A DNA stretch of 33,645 nt from an uncultured Glaciecola sp. (GTDB taxonomy: Bacteria; Pseudomonadota; Gammaproteobacteria; Enterobacterales; Alteromonadaceae): positions 1-33,645 of the forward strand of contig CAJQOP010000039.1 of assembly GCA_905479945.1 (NCBI GenBank), read 5' to 3'. Numbering within the stretch: position 1 is the first letter of the stretch; each line of letters opens with the position of its first letter. Shown one piece after another: positions 1-9,765 of this stretch. Both the position numbers and the translations under genes were made by a program. The notes beneath the pieces are model-generated. The model saw only the letters and a list, made by a program, of their open reading frames with translations. It did not search any database and had not been told where the DNA came from.

Positions 1-2802
1 AGTGACTATATCTTCGATTTTGTCTTCGATGATGGCCATATCGAAAACATCTATCTATTTGACAAGAAAACCATGGCTCGTAACAAAGTGCAGGTAATCA
101 AGCAGTTAGAACAAACGGGAAGCCATGCAAACCGTTATGATGTGACGATTTTGGTCAATGGTTTGCCTTTGGTGCAAATCGAACTGAAAAAGCGTGGTGT
201 GGCGATCCGCGAAGCATTTAATCAAATACATAGGTACAGTAAAGAGAGTTTTAATGCAGAGAATTCACTGTACAAGTTCTTGCAGCTTTTTGTGATCTCC
301 AATGGCACCGACACGCGCTATTTTGCCAATACCACGAAACGTGACAAAAACAGCTTCGACTTTACGATGAACTGGGCAAAATCTGACAATACGCTTATTA
401 AGGATTTAAAAGACTTTACCGCCACTTTTTTCCAGAAAGAGACGTTGCTTGAAGTAATCTTGCGTTACTCGGTGTTTGATGTCAGCAATACTTTGCTGGT
501 AATGCGCCCCTACCAGATTGCCGCCACAGAGCGTATTTTATGGAAGATAAAGAGCGCGTTTAACGCTAAAGATTGGGCTAAGCCTGAAAGTGGCGGATAC
601 ATTTGGCACACCACGGGTTCAGGAAAAACACTCACCAGCTTTAAAGCGGCACGTTTAGCCACCGATTTAGACAGTATTGATAAAGTCTTTTTTGTGGTAG
701 ACAGAAAAGATCTCGATTTTCAAACTATGAAAGAATATCAGCGATTTTCGCCTGATAGTGTGAATGGTTCAGACAGTACCGCAGGGCTAAAAAGCAACCT
801 GGATAAAGACGATAACAAGATTGTTGTTACCACAATTCAAAAGCTCAATAACTTAATAAAAAGCGAAAGCGATTTAGCTATCTACAACAAGCAAGTCGTT
901 TTTATTTTTGATGAGTGTCACCGCAGCCAATTCGGTGAGGCGCAAAAAAACCTCAAGAAGAAATTCAAAAAGTACTACCAGTTTGGCTTTACCGGTACGC
1001 CAATTTTCCCTGAAAACGCCTTGGGTGCAGAAACCACGGGCGACGTGTTTGGCCAGCAGTTGCATACATATGTTATCACGGATGCCATTCGTGATGAAAA
1101 AGTACTTAAATTCAAAGTGGACTATAACGATGTTCGTCCGCAATTTAAGAGCATTGAGACTGAACAAGACGATAAAAAACTCAGTGCCGCCGAGAATAAG
1201 AAAGCGTTTTTACATCCCATGCGAATTAGTGAAATCTCGCGGTATATTCTGAGCCATTTTAACCAGAAAACTCATCGAGCCTATTCTGGTGCAAAAGGGT
1301 TTAACGCCATGTTTGCGGTCAGTAGTGTTGATGCAGCGAAAGCGTACTATGAAACCTTCAAAACATTGCAGGCCGAGGCAGAAAATAGCCCCACAAGTAA
1401 ACCTCTGCGCATTGCGACTATCTTCTCATTTGCTGCTAATGAAGAGCAGGACGCCATTGGTGATATTTTAGATGAGAGCTTTGAAGTCAATGCCATGAAT
1501 AGTAGCGCAAAAGAGTTTTTGAGCGCCGCGATTAACGATTACAACGCCATGTTTAAATCTAACTACGGCGTAGACAGTAATGGCTTTCAGAACTACTACC
1601 GTGACCTTGCCCAACGAGTTAAGAACCAAGAAATAGACTTGCTCATCGTGGTGGGTATGTTTTTAACGGGCTTTGATGCACCGACGCTCAACACCTTGTT
1701 TGTTGATAAAAATTTGCGTTATCACGGTTTGATGCAGGCGTTTTCTCGCACTAACCGCATTTATGATGCGACTAAGACCTTTGGCAATATTGTTACCTTT
1801 CGTGACTTGGAACAGGCGACCATTGATGCCATAACCCTGTTTGGTGACAAAAACACCAAAAACGTGGTGCTGGAGAAGAGCTACAAAGAATACATGGAAG
1901 GCTTCTACGATATTGTTAACAAACAAGAGCGTCGAGGTTTTGTTGATATTGTAAAAGAGCTGCAAGAACGTTTTCCAAACCCAGAAAATATTGAAAAAGA
2001 ACAAGATAAAAAAGAGTTTGCCAAGCTGTTTGGTGAATACCTCAAAGCAGAAAATATTTTACAAAACTACGATGAGTTTGCTGGATTAAAAGCACTGCAA
2101 AGCTTAGATATCAGTGATGAACAAGCTGTTAAAGAGTTTAAGTCAAAGTACTATCTGGACGATGCTGACATCGAGGCAATGCAAACCATCGATATGCCTA
2201 GCGAACGTGCTATCCAGGATTACCGCTCTACTTACAACGATACCCGCGACTGGTTACGACGCGATAAAGAAGGTCAGGACAAAGATAAATCAACGGTAGA
2301 CTGGGACGATGTGGTATTTGAAGTTGATTTACTTAAATCTCAAGAAATCAACCTCGATTACATTCTTGAACTGATTTTTGATCACAATAAGAAGAATAAG
2401 AGCAAAGAAGGCTTGATAGAAGAAGTTCGTCGCATGATCCGCGGTAGCCTTGGCAATAGAGCGAAAGAGAGCTTAGTGGTTGATTTTATTAACCAGACAA
2501 ACCTAGATGAGATCAATGACAAAGCCAGCATTATCGACGCTTTCTTCAAATTCGCCCAAGCGGAGCAGAAGCGCGAAGCCGATGCCATTATTGCCTCTGA
2601 AAAGCTCAATATCGATGCTGCCAAGCGCTATATTGCGTCATCACTCAAGCGTGAGTACGCCTCTGAAAATGGCACTGCGCTGAATGAAGCGCTGCCCAAG
2701 CTTAGCCCATTAAACCCACAGTACCGAACCCAGAAGCAAACGGTTTTTCAAAAAATCGCCGCTTTTGTTGAGAAGTTTAAAGGTGTGGGTGGGCAGGTTT
2801 AA
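1..2802 (+). CDS. hsdR: Type I restriction enzyme subunit R, 5'-truncated by window edge
   Basis: This is the motor and nuclease subunit of a type I restriction-modification complex. It translocates DNA with ATP and cuts unmethylated DNA at a distance. The frame is open from base 1, so the true start lies before the window; 933 codons are visible where the family usually has about 1,000-1,100. Counting from the Met at base 73, a PD-(D/E)xK nuclease core is visible (RYDVT around 21-25, then IELKK at 36-40). The superfamily-2 helicase motifs follow: TGSGKT at 181-186, DECH at 280-283 and TGTP at 307-310. The C-terminal part is helical and charged, as expected for the assembly region. The wording resembles the EcoR124-like (IC) branch. 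hsdM and hsdS are not in the window. The gene reads toward the putative Tn7-like end at 2917, so it is probably island cargo. Identity is certain; completeness cannot be judged. Confidence 0.95.
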   Translation, partial: SDYIFDFVFDDGHIENIYLFDKKTMARNKVQVIKQLEQTGSHANRYDVTILVNGLPLVQIELKKRGVAIREAFNQIHRYSKESFNAENSLYKFLQLFVISNGTDTRYFANTTKRDKNSFDFTMNWAKSDNTLIKDLKDFTATFFQKETLLEVILRYSVFDVSNTLLVMRPYQIAATERILWKIKSAFNAKDWAKPESGGYIWHTTGSGKTLTSFKAARLATDLDSIDKVFFVVDRKDLDFQTMKEYQRFSPDSVNGSDSTAGLKSNLDKDDNKIVVTTIQKLNNLIKSESDLAIYNKQVVFIFDECHRSQFGEAQKNLKKKFKKYYQFGFTGTPIFPENALGAETTGDVFGQQLHTYVITDAIRDEKVLKFKVDYNDVRPQFKSIETEQDDKKLSAAENKKAFLHPMRISEISRYILSHFNQKTHRAYSGAKGFNAMFAVSSVDAAKAYYETFKTLQAEAENSPTSKPLRIATIFSFAANEEQDAIGDILDESFEVNAMNSSAKEFLSAAINDYNAMFKSNYGVDSNGFQNYYRDLAQRVKNQEIDLLIVVGMFLTGFDAPTLNTLFVDKNLRYHGLMQAFSRTNRIYDATKTFGNIVTFRDLEQATIDAITLFGDKNTKNVVLEKSYKEYMEGFYDIVNKQERRGFVDIVKELQERFPNPENIEKEQDKKEFAKLFGEYLKAENILQNYDEFAGLKALQSLDISDEQAVKEFKSKYYLDDADIEAMQTIDMPSERAIQDYRSTYNDTRDWLRRDKEGQDKDKSTVDWDDVVFEVDLLKSQEINLDYILELIFDHNKKNKSKEGLIEEVRRMIRGSLGNRAKESLVVDFINQTNLDEINDKASIIDAFFKFAQAEQKREADAIIASEKLNIDAAKRYIASSLKREYASENGTALNEALPKLSPLNPQYRTQKQTVFQKIAAFVEKFKGVGGQV

Positions 2803-2828
2803 TATTACTTACACAACAATAAAAAACA

Positions 2829-2849
2829 AAAGGGCTCATTGAGCCCTTT
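2829..2849 (-). terminator. Intrinsic terminator downstream of glmS
   Basis: AAAGGGCTCA and TGAGCCCTTT form a 10-bp inverted repeat around a single base; the practical hairpin is about 8 bp with a 5-nt loop. Read on the minus strand it is followed by TTTTGTTTTTTATTG, a good U-tract, so it would stop glmS transcription entering from the right. Read on the plus strand it follows hsdR but has only a weak T-run, so termination of hsdR would be less efficient. It lies inside the putative transposon end, so it would have arrived with the element. Confidence 0.7.
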
Positions 2850-2909
2850 CACTTTCCAACTTTGTTTGTCACTTTCCATCTTTGTTTATAACTTTCCAAC
2901 TTAGTTTGG
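2850..2909. repeat. Three tandem 20-bp imperfect repeats (putative TnsB sites)
   Basis: Units occupy 2850-2869, 2870-2889 and 2890-2909. Each carries the core ACTTTCCAACTTTGTTT with 1-3 differences. On the minus strand each reads like ACAAACAAAGTTGGAAAGTG. From memory of Tn7, its right-end TnsB-binding sites are contiguous repeats of about 20-22 bp with the same sort of pattern (ACAATAAAGT followed by AAACT). There are no spacers between units, so this is not a CRISPR array. Confidence 0.75.
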
Positions 2910-2917
2910 ATGTGACA
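2850..2917 (-). mobile_element. Terminus of a Tn7-like transposon at attTn7
   Basis: Read on the minus strand from 2917 leftward, the end begins TGTCACAT and is followed by three contiguous 20-bp repeats. That is the arrangement of the Tn7 right end: an 8-bp terminus starting TGT, then abutting TnsB sites. The terminus lies 24 bp past the glmS stop codon, close to the Tn7 insertion distance. The other end, and any tnsABCD genes, are not in the window. No tnsA lies just inside the end; instead hsdR points at it. The repeats and spacing are seen directly; the Tn7-like assignment is inference. Confidence 0.65.
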
Positions 2918-2990
2918 AACGCAGTCCATCCTCAGCCTAATCTACTCCACTGTAACCGACTTCGCTAAGTTCCGCGGCTGATCAACATCT
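2918..2990. other. Putative attTn7 target: 5-bp duplication plus glmS 3' end
   Basis: Bases 2918-2922 (AACGC) would be one copy of a 5-bp target duplication. The following bases to 2941 are the glmS downstream flank. From 2942 the coding end of glmS encodes [15 protein letters not shown], the conserved tail recognised by TnsD in Tn7. The matching duplication at the far end of the element cannot be checked here. Confidence 0.5.
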
Positions 2991-4774
2991 GTGCCTTTAA
3001 TTACTGCCACATAATATGACAACAACTGTAGTGGCAAGGTATAGACGATCGGCGCGATTGGCGCTTCACAATGCGGCACATTAATTACTCGCATGGTGTC
3101 ATCACTAGCGAACTTTGCGTCTTTGTCGGCGAATACATACATGATACCGCCGCGCGCGCGCACTTCTTCTACATTGGATTTAAGTTTTTCTAATAGTTCA
3201 TTATTAGGTGCAACAACAATAACCGGCATTTCGTCATCAATAAGCGCTAATGGGCCATGCTTTAACTCACCCGACGCATACGCTTCAGCATGAATATAAG
3301 AAATTTCTTTTAGCTTGAGTGCGCCTTCCATTGCGATGGGGTATTGGTCGCCTCTACCTAGAAATAAGCTATGGTGCTTATCTGCAAACTCTTCCGCTAG
3401 CAATTCAATACCTGCGGTCAACGTGAGTGTTTCTTCTAACTTACTCGGTAAGCTGTGCAGGCCATCGATGATCGCTTTCTTATCTTCAGCCAACATATTA
3501 TTGTACTTGCCTAACGCTAAGGTCAGCATTAAAAATGCGGTTAACTGGGTAGTAAAAGCTTTGGTTGATGCTACACCAATTTCTGCGCCAGCCAATGTCA
3601 TAAAAGACATGTCTGACTCACGCACTAGCGATGAGCCAGGCACATTGCAAATAGTCAAACTTGACTGGTAGCCATTTTTCTTAGCTAAACGTAACGCTGC
3701 CAATGTATCTGCGGTTTCACCTGATTGTGAAATAGTTACTAACAAGCTATTTGGATGGACCACCGACTTGCGGTATCTAAACTCAGAAGCAATTTCAACA
3801 TTGCACGACACATTTGCATATTGCTCTAGCCAATAGCGAGCTGTCATGCCTGAGTGATAACTGGTGCCACAAGCAATAATTTGCACGTGTTTAATGTCTT
3901 TTAAAATTGCTTCTGACCCAGCGCCAAAAATACCTTCAACTAAGTCAGTCTCACCTAAACGGTCTTGCAAGGTATTACGCACAACCGTTGGCTGCTCATG
4001 AATCTCTTTAAGCATATAATGGCGATAACCGCCTTTGTCACCTGCATCGTGCTCAAGTTCTGAATCGAAAATTTCACGTTCAACCTTATCGCCATTTTCA
4101 TCATAAATGGTCACCGAAGTACGGGTAATTTCAGCAACATCACCTTCTTCTAAGAAAATAAAGCGACGGGTAACTGGCAATAATGCCATTTGATCTGAGG
4201 CAATAAAGTTCTCACCGATACCTAAACCGATGACTAAGGGGCTTCCAGAGCGAGCAACAATAACGCGATTGGTATCTTCTTTATCCATAATCACAGTGCC
4301 GTAAGCGCCGTGAAATTGCTTGACTGAATCTTGCACGGCAAGCAATAGGTCTTTACCCTTTTTTACTTCCTCATGAACAGTGTGTGCAATGGTTTCAGTG
4401 TCGGTGTCTGAGCCAAAAGTATAACCCTTAGTTTGAAGGTCAGCCCTTAGTGCTTCGTAGTTTTCAATAATGCCATTGTGCACGACCGAAATACGCTCGC
4501 TTGAGATATGAGGGTGTGCATTTTTTTGATTCACTCCGCCATGAGTTGCCCAGCGAGTGTGTGCTATGCCGGTTGCACCTTTAATAGGAGTTTTTTCAAT
4601 CGCATCACTTAAGGCTTTAACCTTACCAACTTGGCGCTCTCTCTTTAGATTTCCTTCGCTGTCGAGTATCGCGACGCCTGCAGAATCATAGCCACGATAT
4701 TCAAGTCTGCGCAAACCTTCTAACAATATTTCTACTACATTACGTTCGGCTATAGCGCCTACAATTCCACACAT
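2942..4774 (-). CDS. glmS: Glutamine--fructose-6-phosphate aminotransferase (isomerizing)
   Basis: Makes glucosamine-6-phosphate from fructose-6-phosphate and glutamine, the first committed step to UDP-GlcNAc for peptidoglycan and LPS; cytoplasmic. The 610-aa length matches E. coli GlmS (609). It begins MCGIVGA, so Cys becomes the N-terminal nucleophile of the class II glutamine amidotransferase domain (about 1-230, with HTRWATHGG). Two SIS sugar-isomerase domains follow ([18 protein letters not shown]), ending in the invariant [16 protein letters not shown] ribosome-binding site lies just before the ATG. It has its own 189-bp leader after the DeoR-family gene. No glmS ribozyme is evident, as expected outside Gram-positives. 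Transcription should end at the hairpin 2829-2849. Confidence 0.98.
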   Translation of the reverse strand: MCGIVGAIAERNVVEILLEGLRRLEYRGYDSAGVAILDSEGNLKRERQVGKVKALSDAIEKTPIKGATGIAHTRWATHGGVNQKNAHPHISSERISVVHNGIIENYEALRADLQTKGYTFGSDTDTETIAHTVHEEVKKGKDLLLAVQDSVKQFHGAYGTVIMDKEDTNRVIVARSGSPLVIGLGIGENFIASDQMALLPVTRRFIFLEEGDVAEITRTSVTIYDENGDKVEREIFDSELEHDAGDKGGYRHYMLKEIHEQPTVVRNTLQDRLGETDLVEGIFGAGSEAILKDIKHVQIIACGTSYHSGMTARYWLEQYANVSCNVEIASEFRYRKSVVHPNSLLVTISQSGETADTLAALRLAKKNGYQSSLTICNVPGSSLVRESDMSFMTLAGAEIGVASTKAFTTQLTAFLMLTLALGKYNNMLAEDKKAIIDGLHSLPSKLEETLTLTAGIELLAEEFADKHHSLFLGRGDQYPIAMEGALKLKEISYIHAEAYASGELKHGPLALIDDEMPVIVVAPNNELLEKLKSNVEEVRARGGIMYVFADKDAKFASDDTMRVINVPHCEAPIAPIVYTLPLQLLSYYVAVIKGTDVDQPRNLAKSVTVE

Positions 4775-4963
4775 ATTGGTATCCTAATCTGTCTTAATAT
4801 TTTCTCTATTAGTAGCCCGTATTAACACATTAGGCTAATCAGCTACTAACCATATACTTTGATGCTTGCGCTTTAGTTAACCCTAAAATTAACATTGCTG
4901 CGGCGCTAGCAATAACTACTTATTTTATACTTACTTATTAACTGGCTTATTCAAATGACTGAC

Positions 4964-5743
4964 TCAACTGATTTTCTCAACTATTGCAGCGCACATTACC
5001 GTAACCCCTTGTTCTTCGAGTTTACGTTTGGCATTAGCATCAAGATTATCGTCGGTCACTAGAAAAGATATTTGTGACCAAGGTAATTCCACATTGGGTA
5101 TTTTTCTTTCCAATTTTTCAGACTCAGCCATCACAATAACTTGTTTCGAAACTTCCGCCATCGTTCTACTCAATGAAGTCAATTCGTTGAATGTGGTGGA
5201 ACCGCGAGAAATATCTAGCCCCGCAGCACCTAAAAAAGCTTGGTCGAAATTATAGGCCCGAAGCATGCTTTCCGCCATTTGGCCTTGAAATGAATGGGAT
5301 TGTCCGTCCCAAGTTCCGCCAGTCATCAATACTTGCGGCTCGTTCTCGCCTTCTAATAAGGTGTTCGCAACTTGTAATGAATTGGTCATAACGACCAAAC
5401 CTAATTTTTTGGGTAAATGTGGAAGAAGTGCAGAGGTTGTGCTGCCACCATCAATAATAATTCGGTTATGATCTTGAATGAGTGTTGCAGCTAATTTTGC
5501 AATAGCTATCTTTCGACTCGAAAGCTTCTCACTAGAAAGTTCGGACGATTCCTTAGGTAATAGAACTGCACCACCAAATTTCCTGAGCAACAAGCCATTG
5601 TTCTCAAGTTCAGCTAAGTCTTTACGAATGGTCACTTCGGAAGTAGAAAACACTTTCGACAATACATCAACAGCCACTTCACCACGTTCATTCAGTGTTT
5701 CAATGATCGCACGACGGCGCTGTTGAGTGTTTCTTTTTTGCAA
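4964..5743 (-). CDS. DeoR/GlpR-family transcriptional regulator
   Basis: A 259-aa sugar-phosphate-responsive repressor type. The N-terminal DeoR winged helix covers about residues 9-61 (RRRAIIETL, STSEVTIRKDLAELE, LLRKFGGAVL). The C-terminal DeoRC effector domain is an isomerase-like fold with DGGSTTSALL and the conserved RTMAEVSKQVIVMAES stretch. The start is TTG at 5743 with AAGG upstream; no better ATG is in frame. It sits between glmU and glmS on the same strand, so control of amino-sugar synthesis, with a hexosamine phosphate as ligand, is a reasonable inference. A 10-bp dyad in its leader (5763-5800) suggests autoregulation. The ligand is not shown by the sequence. Confidence 0.9.
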   Translation of the reverse strand: MQKRNTQQRRRAIIETLNERGEVAVDVLSKVFSTSEVTIRKDLAELENNGLLLRKFGGAVLLPKESSELSSEKLSSRKIAIAKLAATLIQDHNRIIIDGGSTTSALLPHLPKKLGLVVMTNSLQVANTLLEGENEPQVLMTGGTWDGQSHSFQGQMAESMLRAYNFDQAFLGAAGLDISRGSTTFNELTSLSRTMAEVSKQVIVMAESEKLERKIPNVELPWSQISFLVTDDNLDANAKRKLEEQGVTVMCAAIVEKIS

Positions 5744-5762
5744 AGTCGAAAGCCTTAAATTT

Positions 5763-5800
5763 CAAAACGAAAGCTATTATATGAATTAATTTTCGTTTTG
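5763..5800. promoter_or_regulatory. Dyad operator candidate in the DeoR-family gene leader
   Basis: Perfect 10-bp arms CAAAACGAAA (5763-5772) and TTTCGTTTTG (5791-5800) are separated by 18 bp. A third related half-site, TCGAAAG, lies near 5746. The TTTCGTTTT motif is typical of DeoR/GlpR-type operators. It lies between the glmU stop and the regulator start, so the simplest reading is autoregulation. No copy was seen in the glmS leader. Confidence 0.6.
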
Positions 5801-5821
5801 CAAGTTATTCGATAATACAGA

Positions 5822-7180
5822 CTACTTCTTTTTAGGTCTTTCCCAGCCTGAAATAGTGCGCTGCTTGCCGCGAGCGATGGCAAGTTCTTCAGCATTTACG
5901 TCTTTAGTGACCACGGAGCCTGCGCCAATCGTCGCGTTTACCCCAATATTCACTGGCGCCACGAGCGAGCTATTACTGCCAACAAAAACGCCATCGCTAA
6001 TCGTAGTTTTAAATTTATTCACGCCGTCGTAATTACAAGTAATGGTGCCTGCACCAACATTAACGCCTTTGCCTATTTCTGCGTCACCAATATAGCTTAA
6101 ATGGTTTACTTTAGAACCTTCTCCAATAACGGCTTTCTTTACTTCACAGAAGTTGCCTACTTTAGCGCCATCGTGTAAATCAGCGCCTGGGCGAAGTCGG
6201 GCGTAAGGCCCTACGTTGCAGTTTTGTGCAACAACAGCATCTTCAACTAATGAGAAAGCTTCAATACGGCTACCATCGCCAATCTTACAGTTTTTGAAAA
6301 CGCAATTTGGACCAATAACCACATTGTCGCCAATACGCACTTCGCCTTCGAAAATTGCATTAATGTCGATACTAACGTCTTGCCCAACCGTCAGATTTCC
6401 GCGCACATCAATACGATGAGGGTCGGCCAAGCTGACGCCCGCTGTCATTAGTGCTTCTGCATTACGAAACTGATAAGCACACTCCAATGAAGAAAGCTGC
6501 ACGCGATTATTTACGCCCTCAACTTCACGCTCCCAAACTGGATGCGCTGCGCGAATACTCTTACCTTCTTTGGCCGCCATTTCGATTACGTCAGTAAGGT
6601 AGTATTCACCTTGCGCATTGTTGTTCGACAACTTATCTAACCAACGCTTCAAGTCTTTCCCTGCCATCAACATCATGCCAGTGTTAATTTCGGTAATTTC
6701 ACGTTGTACCTTAGTAGCGTCTTTATGCTCAACGATTGCAGTTATGTTGTCACCATCACGAATGATGCGGCCCATTCCTGTTGGGTCATCCAAATGCACA
6801 GTTAACAATGCTAGGTCTGCATGTGCTTTTGCATCAACTAAGCGGCGCAGGGTTTCGCTACTAATAAGCGGCGCGTCACCGACTAAAATCATAATATCTT
6901 CGTCATCTTTAATATAATCAGCCGCTTGCTGGACCGCATGCCCAGTGCCCAATTGCTCTGCCTGCAAACACCAATTTACCTGATGATGTCCTAGCGCTTT
7001 CTCAAGTAAATCAGCACCGTGGCCATATACAAGGTTAATACTCTCGCAATCCAACTCTTTGGCGGCATCAATAATATGCTCAACCATAGGTTTGCCAGCA
7101 ATCGGGTGTAATACCTTAGGCAACGACGATTTCATTCTTGTACCCTTGCCTGCGGCAAGGATAATAACGCTTAATGACAT
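5822..7180 (-). CDS. glmU: Bifunctional GlcNAc-1-P uridyltransferase / GlcN-1-P acetyltransferase
   Basis: Acetylates glucosamine-1-phosphate and then uridylates it to UDP-GlcNAc. The length of 452 aa is close to E. coli GlmU (456). The N-terminal nucleotidyltransferase carries LAAGKGTRM (8-16) followed by [13 protein letters not shown] left-handed beta-helix acetyltransferase begins near residue 250, with NHLSYIGD holding the catalytic His and [12 protein letters not shown] after it. The start ATG is preceded by AAGGA at good spacing. It is on the same strand as the DeoR-family gene and glmS and supplies the downstream steps of the same pathway. Confidence 0.98.
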   Translation of the reverse strand: MSLSVIILAAGKGTRMKSSLPKVLHPIAGKPMVEHIIDAAKELDCESINLVYGHGADLLEKALGHHQVNWCLQAEQLGTGHAVQQAADYIKDDEDIMILVGDAPLISSETLRRLVDAKAHADLALLTVHLDDPTGMGRIIRDGDNITAIVEHKDATKVQREITEINTGMMLMAGKDLKRWLDKLSNNNAQGEYYLTDVIEMAAKEGKSIRAAHPVWEREVEGVNNRVQLSSLECAYQFRNAEALMTAGVSLADPHRIDVRGNLTVGQDVSIDINAIFEGEVRIGDNVVIGPNCVFKNCKIGDGSRIEAFSLVEDAVVAQNCNVGPYARLRPGADLHDGAKVGNFCEVKKAVIGEGSKVNHLSYIGDAEIGKGVNVGAGTITCNYDGVNKFKTTISDGVFVGSNSSLVAPVNIGVNATIGAGSVVTKDVNAEELAIARGKQRTISGWERPKKK

Positions 7181-7282
7181 ATGTAATTCCTTTCTAATTT
7201 AGAGCATAGTGTAACCAACTGAAAACCGCTTGTCAGTAGACTTTGCTCAATATATACACTAAAATATCGAACAAATAACAGG

Positions 7283-8821
7283 ATGTTAATTGAAGCACAA
7301 ATAATGATTATTTTTCGTACTCTTCATCGCAGTATATTGGTTTTGTTTGCAATAGTGGTCGTGTCAATTGTGACCCTCATCCATTTTAGCATGACTAAAA
7401 TCGTCGCCGAACAAAGCCGTGCACATCAGGCCTCCCTCTCACCCGCAGTTGGACTTGTTATTCGGCAAGTTATTGAACCCCTGCACATCGCTGAAACCTT
7501 AAGTAAGTCAAAAGAACTGATTGAAATCATGCAACCTTTGTCTCCAGAGGCCAGCAATACTAACGAAGAAAGTTTAGAAGAATTTATTTCAAGCGTATCT
7601 GGTGTTAACGAGATTAAGATATTTGAAACGCTAAAACGCCTGGAAGATGAGTTTGGAATGGGCTTTTTCGTGGCTTTAGAAAAACAGCGCATGCAATATA
7701 ACTCCGATGGCACAACCGTAAAACTCATCGAAGGCGAGGTAAGTTGGTATTTCAAATACAGAGATACACCCGACTTGTCAGTGGGTGATGTTGGAAAATG
7801 GGAAGACACCCACTTTTTTATTGATATCTAGATATTCGACGATAATGGACAATTCTTAGGATTCTTTGGCGTTGCTAAAAGCCTTTCTCGTTTCATTGAA
7901 GTGTTTGAAAATCATAAATCGGCTTATGGCCATGACTTTATTTTTGTGGACTCAACAGGCACCATTATGCTGTCTTCTGATCCTGCGTTAAATGCAAGTC
8001 AGTCCAACTTCAGTAACCTTAAGGATGTGCTCTGGTATCAGGAAACCTTGAGCAATATTGGAGTTGACACAGAAACCGCATTAGCTCAGAACTCCCTAGT
8101 TCAAGACATTAATAACCAACTTGTGACAATTAATGGACAGGATGTCCTAGTGGCACAATTTAAGCTCGATTTGTTTAATTGGACAATGCTGTTGATGTCT
8201 CCATTAAACCAGCAGCAAACTGAAATAAGTAGCGGCTTCATGTTTTCGGCTATTACTGTTTTAGTCGTCATATTCGTGCTTTTTTTAGTTATTTATAAAC
8301 TACTCTCTTACTTCCGCAAAGACATGCAAAACGATGATCTAGTGCTACCTTATTGCAAGATGCAATCAGATGAGAAGATCAAGTATTTGATAGATACCAA
8401 TGCATTCAAAGACCAAGCGTATTTAGCGCTAATCCAATTAAATGAGTTTTATCAAAAACCGATAACCACTGAGAGCCTGCCTGTGTTGCTTGGTGTGGGA
8501 AGTAAAATTTCAGAATTCCTACTCGGATCAGTGCATAAATTTAATAGTAAAAGTGAATTTGGTAAAGCAAATGAAAGCCAGTGGTTAATATTATTGCAAG
8601 ACACAACGGAAAAAGAAGCGTCCGAATTTATAGATAACATTCGTCATGGCTTGGTTACTATTCAAGCTGAATCTGAAGAGCAGCAAAAAGTATTGAAGTT
8701 CTCTACGTGTAAGGTTCATCTATCGGAACAAGATAACTTTGCGTCCGCTGTTTTACGCTTAAAACCTGCCTTGGACAATATTAAAATAGTTGATTCACTA
8801 AGCTTAGTTGATGAGTTTTAG
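7283..8821 (+). pseudogene. Cache-type membrane sensor with degenerate GGDEF domain, split by in-frame TAG
   Basis: Two open segments, 7283-7831 and 7901-8821, are in the same frame and separated by a single TAG at 7829-7831 (codon 183). Translation through it continues without a break (FIDI-stop-IFDDNGQFLGFFGVAKSL). The restored product is about 512 aa: membrane segment near residues 8-35, periplasmic Cache-like sensor to about 315, second membrane segment (FMFSAITVLVVIFVLFLVIY), then a cytoplasmic GGDEF-like domain. The signature GGDEF is replaced by NESQW, so cyclase activity is not expected even if intact. The second segment has only a GTG start with no ribosome-binding site. Met-8 (7304) is an alternative start. 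A CAG or AAG to TAG change is the simplest cause; sequencing error or read-through are alternatives. Confidence 0.75.
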
Positions 8822-8883
8822 CTATATTGAGATGCTGATAACACCTATTTTTAGACACTAAATAAGCCAACTAAAAAAGGGCT

Positions 8884-9765
8884 TTACGGCCTGAACTTAG
8901 AACGCCGGCGCTTAACAATGCCGGTTGTAATCATCACCCCAAGTATAATCAGACTACCTCCTATCATGGCATAGCTGGATAGTACTTCGTCTAGCACCAG
9001 CATCCCCCACAATATTCCAAACACAGGTACTAAATAGCCTACTGTCATTGACTGTGATGCGCCAATTTTTGCAATCAGATCGAAATACATAACATAGGCA
9101 ATACCTGTGCATACGATACCTAGAACCAATGCTGCCCACCATGAGTTTGCGTCTGGATTAGTTTCTGGCCATGTGTACAAAGCTAAAGGAAGTAGTATCA
9201 ATGCAGCAAAAACTTGGCTACCTGCTGCTACTGCAAATGGTTTAATGCCACTGAGATGCTTCTTCATATAACACGCCGATATGCCATAACAACAAGTTGC
9301 TCCCAGAGCTGTTAATACTGGAAGTAGCGTAACCGGATTCGCAGATTGTGTGTCTTGACTAATCACAACAACGCCAGCAAAGCCCAAAAATGTACCTATC
9401 ACCCCATGAATACCAATGCGGTCTTGCAAATAAAAATAGGCGATTACAACGCCAAACATGGGAGCTGTTGCGTTGAGGATTGCTGATAAACCTGCATCCA
9501 AATGCAAACTAGTAAAAGCGAACAAACAAAATGGAATGGCTGTATTCATTGCCCCAACAAACAATAGCTTTGACCAATTTGCGAGTAAATCAGTCCATTG
9601 TCGAGTTAAGAAAACAATAGGCAATAAAAATAACGCGGCTAACAAAGCGCGAACTTCTACAAGCGCAAATACACCGAATGCCGGTACCGTCTCTTTAAGC
9701 AACATAAACGAAGCGCCCCATATTGCCCCGAGGAAGAGTAATTCAATTAAGTGTGAAGTTTTCAA
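8884..9765 (-). CDS. EamA/DMT-family transporter
   Basis: An inner-membrane drug/metabolite transporter of 293 aa with about ten hydrophobic helices arranged as two EamA repeats. The first repeat begins LLFLGAIWGASFMLLK; the second contains ALGATCCYGISACYMKK and ends with VPVFGILWGMLVLDE. The C-terminus is basic (KRRRSKFRP), fitting a cytoplasmic tail. The start is TTG at 9763-9765, inside the 3' end of ogt, giving a 23-bp overlap that implies translational coupling. It is the last gene of the alkylation-repair operon. Substrate is unknown; export of metabolites or toxic compounds is a family-level guess. Confidence 0.88.
   Translation of the reverse strand: MKTSHLIELLFLGAIWGASFMLLKETVPAFGVFALVEVRALLAALFLLPIVFLTRQWTDLLANWSKLLFVGAMNTAIPFCLFAFTSLHLDAGLSAILNATAPMFGVVIAYFYLQDRIGIHGVIGTFLGFAGVVVISQDTQSANPVTLLPVLTALGATCCYGISACYMKKHLSGIKPFAVAAGSQVFAALILLPLALYTWPETNPDANSWWAALVLGIVCTGIAYVMYFDLIAKIGASQSMTVGYLVPVFGILWGMLVLDEVLSSYAMIGGSLIILGVMITTGIVKRRRSKFRP

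Noticed and set aside
2850..2909. CRISPR-like repeat array
   Set aside because: The repeats are contiguous with no spacers, only three units, and no cas genes are present.
4775..4963. glmS ribozyme or riboswitch in the glmS leader
   Set aside because: No ribozyme-like pairing elements seen, and the element is not expected in this bacterial group.
7901..8821. Second half of the split sensor as an independent gene
   Set aside because: It starts at a GTG without a ribosome-binding site, in the same frame as the upstream half, and begins in the middle of a sensor domain.
8822..8883. Terminator between the split sensor and the EamA gene
   Set aside because: The only stem near the T-run is about 3 bp (GGC/GCC), too weak to call.
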